From Thermoanaerobaculia bacterium (GTDB taxonomy: Bacteria > Acidobacteriota > Thermoanaerobaculia > Multivoradales > JAHEKO01): a stretch of 64,000 bases of DNA. A program made the translations under genes and the position numbers. The stretch is from the NCBI GenBank assembly GCA_947259925.1, contig CAMYOG010000012.1:62990-126989 (forward strand), given 5' to 3'. How positions within the stretch are numbered: the stretch's first letter is position 1; the number at the start of each line of letters is the position of its first letter. The notes under the pieces were generated by a model. It was not told where the DNA came from and searched no databases. It worked only from the letters and a program-made list of their open reading frames with translations. This document shows positions 44,438-52,484 of the stretch, piece after piece.

Positions 44438-44980
44438 ATGAGCGCCAACGCGACCCGGATCCGCGAGCTGATCTCGGCGGAGCGACTCCAGGCACGACTC
44501 ACGGAGCTGGCCGCCGAGATCGAGAGCGACTATCGAGGCGGCGATCCGCCCCTGTGCATCGGCGTCCTCAAAGGCTCGGTCTTCTTCCTGGTCGATCTCT
44601 TGAAAAGGATCGACATCCCGCTGCACGTCGACTTCCTCCAGACCTCGAGCTACGGCTCCGGGACCGAACCGGGCGAAGTCCGCATCCTCAAGGATGTCGA
44701 CCTTCCCCTGCGCGGGCGCCATGTGCTGCTGCTCGAGGACATCGTCGATACCGGCTACACGCTCAACACGGTGCTGGCTCTGTTCCGCTTTCGTGGTGCC
44801 TCGAGCGTCAAGCTGTGCGCCCTGCTCGACAAGAGAGGGGCGCGTCAGGTCGAGGTGCCGATCGACTACTGCGGCTTCGAGGTCGAGAACGTCTTCGTGC
44901 TCGGCTACGGCCTCGACGTCGACGAGCGGTACCGCAACCTCCCCTACATCGGAGTACTCGAAGGAGCGACCGACGAATGA
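44438..44980 (+). CDS. hpt: Hypoxanthine(-guanine) phosphoribosyltransferase
   Basis: Purine salvage enzyme converting hypoxanthine (and often guanine) with PRPP to the nucleotide. The 180-residue protein has CIGVLKGSVFFLVDLLKRI, the flexible-loop sequence LQTSSYGSGT, the PRPP motif VLLLEDIVDTGYTLNTVL, and the base-contact FVLGYGLDVDERYRNLPYIG. Overlaps ridA by four bases. Confidence 0.96.
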   Translation: MSANATRIRELISAERLQARLTELAAEIESDYRGGDPPLCIGVLKGSVFFLVDLLKRIDIPLHVDFLQTSSYGSGTEPGEVRILKDVDLPLRGRHVLLLEDIVDTGYTLNTVLALFRFRGASSVKLCALLDKRGARQVEVPIDYCGFEVENVFVLGYGLDVDERYRNLPYIGVLEGATDE

Positions 44981-45354
44981 AGCGAGTCCATACCGATCAG
45001 GCGCCCGAAGCCATCGGCCCCTACTCCCAGGCGATCGAGATCGACGGCTGGCTGTTCACTTCCGGCCAGGTCGGCATCGACCCGGAAACCGGAGAGCTGG
45101 TCGGCGATTCGTTCGAGGTCCAGGCGGAGCGGGTGCTCGCCAACCTTCGCCAGGTGCTCTCCGAATCGGGGTGCGGCTTCGGCGACGTGGTCAAGGCGAC
45201 GGTCTACGTGACCGACATGGCCGACTTCCCCAAGCTCAATGAGCTCTACGGTGCGGCGATGGGGAGCCATCGGCCGGCGCGCTCGACGGTCGAGGTCGCG
45301 GGCTTGCCCAAGGGCGCCAGGATCGAGATCGATCTGGTCGCCCGCATCCCCTAG
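44977..45354 (+). CDS. ridA: RidA family 2-iminobutanoate/2-iminopropanoate deaminase
   Basis: Removes reactive enamine/imine intermediates formed by PLP enzymes. The 125-residue protein has the RidA signature: APEAIGPYSQAI, LFTSGQVGIDPETGEL, VVKATVYVTDMADFPKLN and the catalytic arginine in RPARSTVEVAGLPKGARIEI. Length is typical. ATGA overlap with hpt. Confidence 0.95.
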   Translation: MKRVHTDQAPEAIGPYSQAIEIDGWLFTSGQVGIDPETGELVGDSFEVQAERVLANLRQVLSESGCGFGDVVKATVYVTDMADFPKLNELYGAAMGSHRPARSTVEVAGLPKGARIEIDLVARIP

Positions 45355-45365
45355 CGCGCGCCGGC

Positions 45366-46310
45366 TCAGGCCCCGGCGCCCGTGTACTCGTCCACCAGCG
45401 ACGCGACCAGGCGCGAGCGCCCGCCGCCGACCAGCTCCTCGATCACGCCGCGGCTGGTGGCGTCGATCCAGTCGACGATCTCGAGGTTGTGCTCCTCGGC
45501 GAGCGCCGCCAGATCGTGATCCTCGCGGTCGATCCAGCGCGCCGCCCGCAGCAGCTTCTGGCTCTCCGACTCCGGCCGGCCGAGCCGGTAGTAGAGATCT
45601 GCCGCCAGCCGCAGCTCGCCGGCGCACCGACGACGCAGGGACAGTCTGGGTGAGCCGTCGCCCAGCGGCCGGTCCAGAAACGATCCGAATCCGCGCGCCG
45701 CAGCCTGTCGCGCGAAGTCTCTCTCTGACGGCCGGGGGGCGTGGAACAGACGATCGAACCGTTGCGAGTCGCCCGCCTCGGCCAGGCGGCGTTTGGCGGG
45801 CGCCGAAAGCTCCAGGGTGATCGCCTGGACGACGTCAGCGCCGGCCGCGGCGAGCCGCTCGAGCCCGGCGGCGACGACCTCGTCCGCTTCGGTCAAGCCG
45901 GCGACCAGCGGCCAGACGCAGTGGGCGCCCGGCGGTACCTCCCAGAGCTCGGGTCGATCCCCATCGAGGAGCGCCGGCAGCAGGTCCCAGACCTCGGTAG
46001 CGCCGTCGACCGACTCGCCGTCGAGGCCGGCGCGCCGCTGGAGCAGGACCGGCGTGCCTGCGGCCACGCACGCCGCCGCCAGCTCGGCCCGGTGCGGTTC
46101 GAGATCCGGCTCGACCGGCGGCAGGTAGAGAACGTCAGCCAGGCCTCGATCGAGATCGACCGGCAGCTCGGGGATTCCGCGGCCGGGATGCCCGAGCGTG
46201 CCAGCCGCCCAGTCGGTCCACAGGTCGCTCGCTCCCGGCCAGCGGCGCGGTCGATAGCGGATCCAGAGCCGCGCGGGCGTTGGCCGGTAGCTCTCGAACG
46301 AGCGCGACAT
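45366..46310 (-). CDS. Hypothetical protein upstream of ridA, downstream of ftsY
   Basis: A 314-residue soluble protein with no signal peptide or membrane helix. The first 25 residues are Arg/Pro/Trp rich (RLWIRYRPRRWPGASDLW). The middle has alternating strands and helices (VLYLPPVEPDLEPH, CVAAGTPVLLQRRAG, HCVWPLVAGLTEADEVVAAG, ADVVQAITLEL) reminiscent of a TIM-barrel-like core with a 'found on surface / radical-SAM-like' feel, but no cysteine cluster. The C-terminal 100 residues are helical. I do not recognise the family. It starts 8 bp after the ftsY stop and is probably cotranscribed with ftsY. Confidence 0.75.
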   Translation of the reverse strand: MSRSFESYRPTPARLWIRYRPRRWPGASDLWTDWAAGTLGHPGRGIPELPVDLDRGLADVLYLPPVEPDLEPHRAELAAACVAAGTPVLLQRRAGLDGESVDGATEVWDLLPALLDGDRPELWEVPPGAHCVWPLVAGLTEADEVVAAGLERLAAAGADVVQAITLELSAPAKRRLAEAGDSQRFDRLFHAPRPSERDFARQAAARGFGSFLDRPLGDGSPRLSLRRRCAGELRLAADLYYRLGRPESESQKLLRAARWIDREDHDLAALAEEHNLEIVDWIDATSRGVIEELVGGGRSRLVASLVDEYTGAGA

Positions 46311-46318
46311 CCGCTTCC

Positions 46319-47311
46319 CTATCCGACCGGGCTCGAGCTGGGCGGGCCGAGCAGTGCGGTGGCGAAGTCGCGCGGCCTGAAATCGACCAGATCACCTGGC
46401 TGCTCGCCGACGCCGAGGTGCAGGATCGGCAGCCGCAGGTCGCGAGCGATGGCCACCGCCACGCCGCCCTTCGCGGTACCGTCGATCTTGGCCAACAGGA
46501 CGCCGTCGACGTCGACCGCCCGGGTGAATTCGCGAGCCTGGGTGACGGCGTTCTGGCCGGTGGTCGCGTCGATGACCAGCACCGTGTGCTGCTCCCAGCC
46601 CTCCCCTTCGCGCTCGATCACCCGTCTGATCTTGGCCAGCTCGGCCATCAAGTGCTCCTTGTTGTGGAGGCGGCCAGCAGTGTCGACGATCAGGTGGTCG
46701 ACCCTGCGCGCCCGTCCTGCCTGGAGAGCGTCGAAGACCACCGCGGCCGGATCTCCACCGGCGTGCTGACGGATGACGTCGACTCCCAGTCGCTCCCCCC
46801 ATAGGACGAGCTGCTCGATCGCTGCCGCGCGGAATGTGTCGGCCGCGGCCAGCAGAACCCGCTCGTCACGGTCGAGCGACCGGCGCGCCAGCTTGGCCGC
46901 CGACGTCGTCTTGCCGGTGCCGTTGACGCCAACCAGCAGAGTGACCAGGGGGCCTTCCGCCTGGGGTCGCGGCTGAGGCGCGTCGAGCAGCAGCACCGCC
47001 ATCTCGTCGACCAACCGCTCGCGCAGCTTCAGAACGTCCAGCGCCTCGCTGGGACGGACGCCGCCGCGCAGGCGCTCGATCAGCTCCATCGTCGTCTCGA
47101 CCCCGAGGTCGGCGCCGATCAGACTCTCCTCCAGGTACTCGATGACCTCGTCGTCGACCATCGCCTTGCCGCTGACCGCGGCATCGAAGCGCTCGAAGAT
47201 CTCCGTGTGGGTCATCCTCAAGCCGCGTCGCAGCTTCTTCCAGAAGCTCTTGCGCTCCGGCTCGGGGAGGCTCGGCGCCGGGGCCGGCTCGAGGGTCTCG
47301 TCGGTCGTCAT
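46319..47311 (-). CDS. ftsY: Signal recognition particle receptor FtsY
   Basis: SRP receptor GTPase that docks ribosomes at SecYEG. The 330-residue protein has a short acidic/proline-rich A region, the N domain helical bundle (about 20-105, with EESLIGADLGVETTMELIE) and the G domain: GVNGTGKTTSAAKLA, AADTFRAAAIEQL, HLIVDTAGRLHN and AKIDGTAKGGVA. The C-terminal helix has GVGEQPGDLVDF. ATG 47311 overlaps the roadblock gene stop by one base (TGATG). Confidence 0.96.
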   Translation of the reverse strand: MTTDETLEPAPAPSLPEPERKSFWKKLRRGLRMTHTEIFERFDAAVSGKAMVDDEVIEYLEESLIGADLGVETTMELIERLRGGVRPSEALDVLKLRERLVDEMAVLLLDAPQPRPQAEGPLVTLLVGVNGTGKTTSAAKLARRSLDRDERVLLAAADTFRAAAIEQLVLWGERLGVDVIRQHAGGDPAAVVFDALQAGRARRVDHLIVDTAGRLHNKEHLMAELAKIRRVIEREGEGWEQHTVLVIDATTGQNAVTQAREFTRAVDVDGVLLAKIDGTAKGGVAVAIARDLRLPILHLGVGEQPGDLVDFRPRDFATALLGPPSSSPVG

Positions 47312-47685
47312 CAGTGGATCGCGCTCAACACCTCGCGCTCGAGGTCGGCCGCCGCGCGCTCCAGGCTTCGCGATATGCGTCCGAGCCCCGTACTCGAGTC
47401 CTGGACCACTCCCAGACTGTAGCCGCCCGAGAGCGAGCTGACCAGGATCGTCAGACCCTGGCAATCGATATAGAGGAGCTGGGGTTGGCCGAGCTCCTCC
47501 TCGCGCGCCAGAGATACCACACGTTGGGCGTAGATGCCGAGATACGCCCCCATCAGCTGGAAATCGACCTCGCTGTCCTGCTTGGCCGCGAAGTCGACGA
47601 TCTCGCCTTCCTCGTCGACGAACACCACTCCCAGGGCCTCTTCGGCGTCGGCGAGTAGATTGGCGAGGATGTACTGGTAGGGCAT
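47311..47685 (-). CDS. Roadblock/LC7 domain protein
   Basis: A 124-residue protein of the MglB/roadblock size and pattern: N-terminal helix with YILANLLADAEEALGVVFVDEEGEIV, a central helix (DFQLMGAYLGIYAQRVVSLA), strands LLYIDCQGLTILVSSL and GYSLGVVQDSSTGLG, and a final amphipathic helix. Bacterial roadblock proteins regulate small GTPases (MglB acts as a GAP for MglA), but no MglA-like gene is present here; the adjacent GTPase gene is ftsY, coupled by a one-base overlap. Confidence 0.82.
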   Translation of the reverse strand: MPYQYILANLLADAEEALGVVFVDEEGEIVDFAAKQDSEVDFQLMGAYLGIYAQRVVSLAREEELGQPQLLYIDCQGLTILVSSLSGGYSLGVVQDSSTGLGRISRSLERAAADLEREVLSAIH

Positions 47686-47715
47686 CGCGGCCAGGGTCGA
47701 CCGGGCCTGGCCACC

Positions 47716-49530
47716 CTACGTCGCGACGCTCGCCCTTAACTTCTCTTCCTGCTTCGCCGGCTGTTCGGGTTCGCGCCGCAGCTGGACCTCGCCCGCCTCG
47801 ACCGCTCGCAGGAACGCGGTGACCACCTTGGCGTCGAATCGCGTGCCTGCGAGCTTGCGGATCGTTTCGAGAGCGAACTCTACCTCGTACGCGCGCTGAT
47901 AGGGGCGGCTGGTGGTGATCGCGTCGAAGGTGTCGGCGACGGCGACGATCCGCGCCATGAGTGGGATCTGCTCGCCCTTGCGGCCGTCGGGATAGCCCAT
48001 CCCGTTCCACGCCTCGTGGTGCCACCGGATCGCCGGGATCATCTCCCTGAGCTGTTCGATCCGGCTCAGAATCTCGGCGCCGATGGCCGGGTGGAGCTTC
48101 ATCTCCTCGTACTCCTCCGCCGAGAGCACGCCACCCTTCTTGAGGATCCGGTCTTCGATGCCGATCTTGCCGACGTCGTGCAGCAACGCGCCGACCCAGA
48201 TCCGCTCCAGCACCTCGCCCGAGATCCCGAGGTAGCGCGCGATCGTCCGGCTGTGCGCCGCGACCCGCTCGGAGTGACCGCGGGTGTAGGGGTCCTTTGC
48301 ATCGACCGCCGCCACGAACGCCCGCATCGAGCCGATGAACAGCTCCCGGTTGGCCTGCGCCGCCTTCTGCAGCTGCAGGACGTGCCTTTGTAGCTGACTG
48401 CTCATTCGGTTGAAGTCGTCCGCCAGCTCGCCGATCTCGGCGCCCGGACCTGTCGACTCGACCTGCTTGGCGAAGTTGCCGGCGGCGATCTCCTTGGTGC
48501 TCTCCGCCAGGTGCGAGATCGGCTGGCTGATCCGGCGGGCGGCCAGACCCGCCACCGCCAGCGACAGTAGGACCACCACCGCACTCGAGATGGCGGTGTT
48601 GACGATCATCTTCTCGACCGCTCGGAAGGCGGTCGAGACCGGCTTGTGCAGGACGACCCCCCACGACGACTCGTCGACCGGACTGATCCTCGCGACCATT
48701 CGCGACTCGACGCCGTTGACCGGCAGGTCGTACTCGGCGGTCAGGTTGAGCGGAAACTCGACGAAGTCCGCGACCAGTTGCGAGGCCGAGACCGCCGCGA
48801 CCGTCTCCTCGTCAGCTCCCTCGTCCCACAGGACCCGACCCCGGCCGTCGACCAGGAAGACCGCCGCGTCGCCCAGGGTCTCGCCGTCGAAGACGCTGGC
48901 CAGTGGCTCGACCTCGAAGACCCCCTGGACGTAGACGCGCCCCTTGAAGCCGACCTTCGAGACCGGCACCGTCAGGACGGCGTGGGGCAGACGGTCGCCG
49001 TCGACGTCGACCAGCCGCCAGACCGAGCTGCCGGCCTGAACCGACTCGCGATAGGTCTCCGCCAGGGCGTCGATCAGGCTCTGGTCGAGCTCCTTCGGTC
49101 GGGAGTAGGGTCCTTGCCCGTCCTCGCCCAGGATCCGCAGGCCGCTCCACCCGGGGCCTTCGGAGAGGTAGCTCTCCAGATACGACTTGAGCCACCTGCC
49201 GTCGGCCGTGCCCTGGCCCAGGTAACCCCTGCGGAGCGTCTCGCCGGTGACGATGCGCTGGGTGTCCGGGTGGCTCGACAGGGAGATCACCAGCCGGCCC
49301 AGCTGCTCCAGGTTCCGCCGCGCCTCCACCAGGTAGTCGTTCAACTCGACCGACAGAAAGAGGGCCGAGCGCGCCAGGTAGCCCTTCTCTTGCGTCTCGA
49401 CGATCTCGCTGTTCTGCCGCAGGAGCAGCACGCCGCTGATCGCGAGCGGCACGATGCCGGTCAAGAGCAACAAAAGAAAGAGGATATTGCGGAGCTTCCA
49501 CCCTGCAAAGAAAGCCGAGAGGCGCGACAT
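47716..49530 (-). CDS. Membrane HD-GYP domain protein (c-di-GMP phosphodiesterase candidate)
   Basis: A 604-residue sensor: N-terminal helix (ILFLLLLLTGIVPLAISGVLL), a periplasmic dCache-like region (about 38-295), a second helix (AVVVLLSLAVAGLAARRI), a HAMP segment with a short coiled coil (about 330-390), and an HD-GYP domain (about 400-575). The HD pair and metal ligands are in ALLHDVGKIGIEDRIL and IRWHHEAWNGMGYPDG; YTRGHSERVA and VADTFDAITTSRPY are also conserved, so it should be active. Known HD-GYP enzymes hydrolyse c-di-GMP or 3',3'-cGAMP. A TATATT box lies 10 nt before the ATG. Confidence 0.92.
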   Translation of the reverse strand: MSRLSAFFAGWKLRNILFLLLLLTGIVPLAISGVLLLRQNSEIVETQEKGYLARSALFLSVELNDYLVEARRNLEQLGRLVISLSSHPDTQRIVTGETLRRGYLGQGTADGRWLKSYLESYLSEGPGWSGLRILGEDGQGPYSRPKELDQSLIDALAETYRESVQAGSSVWRLVDVDGDRLPHAVLTVPVSKVGFKGRVYVQGVFEVEPLASVFDGETLGDAAVFLVDGRGRVLWDEGADEETVAAVSASQLVADFVEFPLNLTAEYDLPVNGVESRMVARISPVDESSWGVVLHKPVSTAFRAVEKMIVNTAISSAVVVLLSLAVAGLAARRISQPISHLAESTKEIAAGNFAKQVESTGPGAEIGELADDFNRMSSQLQRHVLQLQKAAQANRELFIGSMRAFVAAVDAKDPYTRGHSERVAAHSRTIARYLGISGEVLERIWVGALLHDVGKIGIEDRILKKGGVLSAEEYEEMKLHPAIGAEILSRIEQLREMIPAIRWHHEAWNGMGYPDGRKGEQIPLMARIVAVADTFDAITTSRPYQRAYEVEFALETIRKLAGTRFDAKVVTAFLRAVEAGEVQLRREPEQPAKQEEKLRASVAT

Positions 49531-49540
49531 AGCAATCGCG

Positions 49541-49559
49541 AATATAGCCGAAGCTTCGG
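49541..49559 (-). promoter_or_regulatory. Candidate -10 (TATATT) with adjacent 12-bp palindrome, HD-GYP gene
   Basis: TATATT (49541-49546, minus strand) ends 10 nt before the ATG. One base further upstream lies the perfect palindrome CCGAAGCTTCGG (49548-49559), placed in the spacer region where a regulator would block RNA polymerase. Confidence 0.45.
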
Positions 49560-49606
49560 GGCGTTCCTGTTGTGTATTACGCTCTCGTATTAACGAGCTT
49601 GGGGGC

Positions 49607-50716
49607 TCATTCCGACCAGGGATCGGCCAGGAACTCGCGCAGCGTCCGCTCGATCTCCTCCAGATCGATCGCGGAATCGATCCGCCCCTCGCCGAGCGCG
49701 CTCGGGTAGACCCAGGCCAGCCCGGCCTGCCGCGCCTTCTTGTCGCGCGCGGTCCGCTGGAGCAGCGCCGCCACCGAAACCTCGCCGAGTGGTGGCAGTC
49801 CGACTCGCCGGATCAGCTCCCGGACCTGGTCCGCGCCGTCGGCACCGAGACCCCGCCGGCGAGCCAGCCGGAGAGCGAACAGCATGCCGTAGCCGACCGC
49901 TTCGCCGTGCCGGAGCTCTCGGTAGTCCGACACGGCCTCGAGCGCGTGCCCGACCGTATGCCCGAAGTTGAGCAACCGCCGCCGATCGGCTTCTTCCGGA
50001 TCCGCCTCGACGATCTCCACCTTCGCCTGGACCGCGGCGGCGACGATCGGCGCCAATGCCTCGGCGTCGGCCGCCAGCAGACTCGACAGCCGCTCTTCGA
50101 CCCTGCTCAGCAGGTCGGGTGCGTAGATCGCGCCGATCTTGACCACCTCGAACAGGCCCGACCTGAGCTCGGCCGGGTCGAGCGTCGACAGTAGCTCGGT
50201 GTCACAGAGAACCGCCCTCGGATGATGGAACAGGCCGACGCTGTTCTTCGCCTCCGGCAGGTTGACCGCCGTCTTGCCGCCGATCGCGGCGTCCACCTGA
50301 GCGAGCAGCGTGGTCGGCAGTTGGATGTAGTCGATGCCGCGCAGGAAGCCACCGGCGACGAACCCGGCCAGGTCTCCGACGGTGCCGCCGCCGAACGCGA
50401 GCACCAGGCTGTCGCGCTTGCCGCCCGCCCGCAGCAGCTCGCGCCAGAGCCCTTCGGCCACGGTCAGATCCTTCGCCCGCTCCCCCTCCGGTACCTCCAG
50501 AGCCTGCCAGCTCGCCGCGCGCGCCTCGAGCTCCGCCAGCCGGGTCCCGTGGAGACCGCGCACCGCCGGCGAGGTGATGGCAAAGACGCTCCGTTCGTCG
50601 ACCGCGTTCAGGAGCTCCTCACTCGGCTCGCGCAGCGCCCCAGCTCCGACCCGGATCGGCGTGCTGCCGGCCGGGTGCCGTAGCTCGAGGTCGATCGCGG
50701 AAGCGCTATTCGTCAC
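49607..50716 (-). CDS. aroB: 3-dehydroquinate synthase
   Basis: Second step of the shikimate pathway. The 369-residue protein has PEGERAKDLTVAEGLW, the NAD site LVLAFGGGTVGDLAGFVAG, PTTLLAQVDAAIGGKTAVNL, and metal ligands in LLNFGHTVGHALE and RHGEAVGYGM, with KKARQAG near the end. GTG 50716 overlaps the aspS stop by eleven bases; the longer frame has no family resemblance. Encoded near aroC (4.4 kb away) but on the other strand. Confidence 0.95.
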   Translation of the reverse strand: MTNSASAIDLELRHPAGSTPIRVGAGALREPSEELLNAVDERSVFAITSPAVRGLHGTRLAELEARAASWQALEVPEGERAKDLTVAEGLWRELLRAGGKRDSLVLAFGGGTVGDLAGFVAGGFLRGIDYIQLPTTLLAQVDAAIGGKTAVNLPEAKNSVGLFHHPRAVLCDTELLSTLDPAELRSGLFEVVKIGAIYAPDLLSRVEERLSSLLAADAEALAPIVAAAVQAKVEIVEADPEEADRRRLLNFGHTVGHALEAVSDYRELRHGEAVGYGMLFALRLARRRGLGADGADQVRELIRRVGLPPLGEVSVAALLQRTARDKKARQAGLAWVYPSALGEGRIDSAIDLEEIERTLREFLADPWSE

Positions 50717-52484
50717 CGCTCGGCCCCTGGCTGCCGGGCTCTCCGGCGACCCGGATACCCAGCTCGGCCAGCTGCTCACTGTCGACCGGTGACGGCGCGC
50801 CGGTCATGAGACTGGCGGCCGAGGTCGTCTTGGGAAAGGCGATCACGTCCCGCAGCGAGTCGGCGCCGGCCATCAGCATGACGATCCGATCGAGCCCGAG
50901 AGCGATCCCGCCGTGTGGCGGCGCCCCGAAGCGGAGCGCATCGAGCAGGTGCCCGAAGCGCGCCTCGGCCTCCTCTTCGCCGATGCCGAGCAATCCGAAG
51001 ACTCGCTGTTGGAGGCCGGGCTCGTGGATACGGATCGACCCTCCCCCCAGCTCGACCCCGTTCAGGATGACGTCGTACCCCCGCGCGCGGACCGCTCCCA
51101 GGTCGCTCTCCAGCCGGTCCAGATCGCGCGGGTCGGGCGACGTGAACGGATGGTTGACCGAGTACCAGCGACCGTCCTCCTCGTCCCATTCGACCAGCGG
51201 AAACTCGGTGATCCAGAGGAACTCGTGCCGACTCTCGTCGACCAGGCCGTACTCCTCGGCGACCGCCACCCGCAGGGCGCCGAGTGCGGCGGCCGCGATC
51301 GGCGCGTCGGCGGCGACGATCAGGGCCAGTCCGCCGTCCTTCAGGCCGAGCCGCTCGGCGCTCCAGCTCAGCTCGCTTTCGGTCAGGGTGTCCTTGACCT
51401 GAAAGACGAGCTTGCCGCCGCGATTGCGCAGGGTCAGCACCCCCGCCGCCCCGTGCTGCCGCGCCAGCCGCACCCAGCCGTCGACCTGCTTGCGGGTGGC
51501 GTCGGCAGCCCCCGGGACGGCGATCGCCCGGACTGCCCCGCCGCTCGCCGCGGCCGACTGGAACGCCCGGAAGCCGCTCTGCGCCAGCCCCTCGGTCAGG
51601 TCGGCGATCTCGAGACCAAACCGGAGGTCGGGTCGGTCGGTGCCGTAGCGCAGCTCGGCCTCGGCGTAGCGCATGCGCGGAAACGGCGTCCGCGGCTCGA
51701 TGCCGACGAGCGGGAAGATGTGCTCGAAGAGGCCCTCGATCAGCTCGAAGATGTCGCCCTCCTCCACGAACGACATCTCGACGTCGACCTGCGTGAACTC
51801 GGGCTGACGATCGGCGCGCAGATCCTCGTCGCGAAAACAGCGAGCGATCTGCACGTAGCGCTCGAATCCCGCGACCATCAGGATCTGCTTGAAGATCTGC
51901 GGCGACTGCGGCAGTGCGTAGAAGCTGCCCCTCTGCACGCGGCTCGGCACCAGGTAGTCACGCGCGCCCTCGGGCGTCGACCGGGTCAGGATCGGTGTCT
52001 CGATGTGAACGAAGTCGTGCTCGTGGAAGTAGCGCCGGACCTCGAAGTCGATCTGGTCGCGCAGGATCAGGTTGCGCTGCAGCTCGGGCCGCCGCAGGTC
52101 GAGGTAGCGGTAGCGCAGGCGGGTCTCCTCGGTGGCGTCGAGCGCGGTCGCGGAGTTAAACGGCAGTCCCCTGGTGGTCGACAGTACCGCCGCCCGATCG
52201 GCGATCACCTCGATCTCACCGGTCGGCAGATCCGGGTTCGGGGCCGCACGCGCGACCACCTCACCCTCGACTTCGATGACCCACTCGTCGCGCGCCGCCG
52301 TCAGCGCCACCGCCGGCTCCGGGCTGTCCTCGGCGCGCAGCACCACCTGCGCCCGGCCGCTCCGATCGCGCAGATCGATGAACGTGACACCACCGTGGTC
52401 CCGGCGGCTGTCGATCCAGCCCCTGAGCAGCACGCGCTCGCCGATCGCGTCACGGGTCAACTCCCCCGCGGGGGTCCGCTTCAT
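50706..52484 (-). CDS. aspS: Aspartate--tRNA ligase, probably non-discriminating (Asp/Asn)
   Basis: Class II synthetase of the bacterial type, 592 residues: N-terminal OB-fold anticodon domain (about 1-105), catalytic core with motif 2 ARCFRDEDLRADRQPEFTQ, flipping-loop/QSPQ region YALPQSPQIFKQILMVAGF, a GAD insertion (about 285-400), and motif 3 GIALGLDRIVMLMAG. Residue 30 in RRDHGG is His. In characterised bacterial AspRS this His marks enzymes that also charge tRNA-Asn, while discriminating ones such as E. coli have Leu. Overlaps hisS and aroB. Confidence 0.95.
   Translation of the reverse strand: MKRTPAGELTRDAIGERVLLRGWIDSRRDHGGVTFIDLRDRSGRAQVVLRAEDSPEPAVALTAARDEWVIEVEGEVVARAAPNPDLPTGEIEVIADRAAVLSTTRGLPFNSATALDATEETRLRYRYLDLRRPELQRNLILRDQIDFEVRRYFHEHDFVHIETPILTRSTPEGARDYLVPSRVQRGSFYALPQSPQIFKQILMVAGFERYVQIARCFRDEDLRADRQPEFTQVDVEMSFVEEGDIFELIEGLFEHIFPLVGIEPRTPFPRMRYAEAELRYGTDRPDLRFGLEIADLTEGLAQSGFRAFQSAAASGGAVRAIAVPGAADATRKQVDGWVRLARQHGAAGVLTLRNRGGKLVFQVKDTLTESELSWSAERLGLKDGGLALIVAADAPIAAAALGALRVAVAEEYGLVDESRHEFLWITEFPLVEWDEEDGRWYSVNHPFTSPDPRDLDRLESDLGAVRARGYDVILNGVELGGGSIRIHEPGLQQRVFGLLGIGEEEAEARFGHLLDALRFGAPPHGGIALGLDRIVMLMAGADSLRDVIAFPKTTSAASLMTGAPSPVDSEQLAELGIRVAGEPGSQGPSGDE

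Noticed and set aside
47312-48664. N-terminal extension of the ftsY frame
   Set aside because: It overlaps the roadblock and HD-GYP genes and shows no domain.
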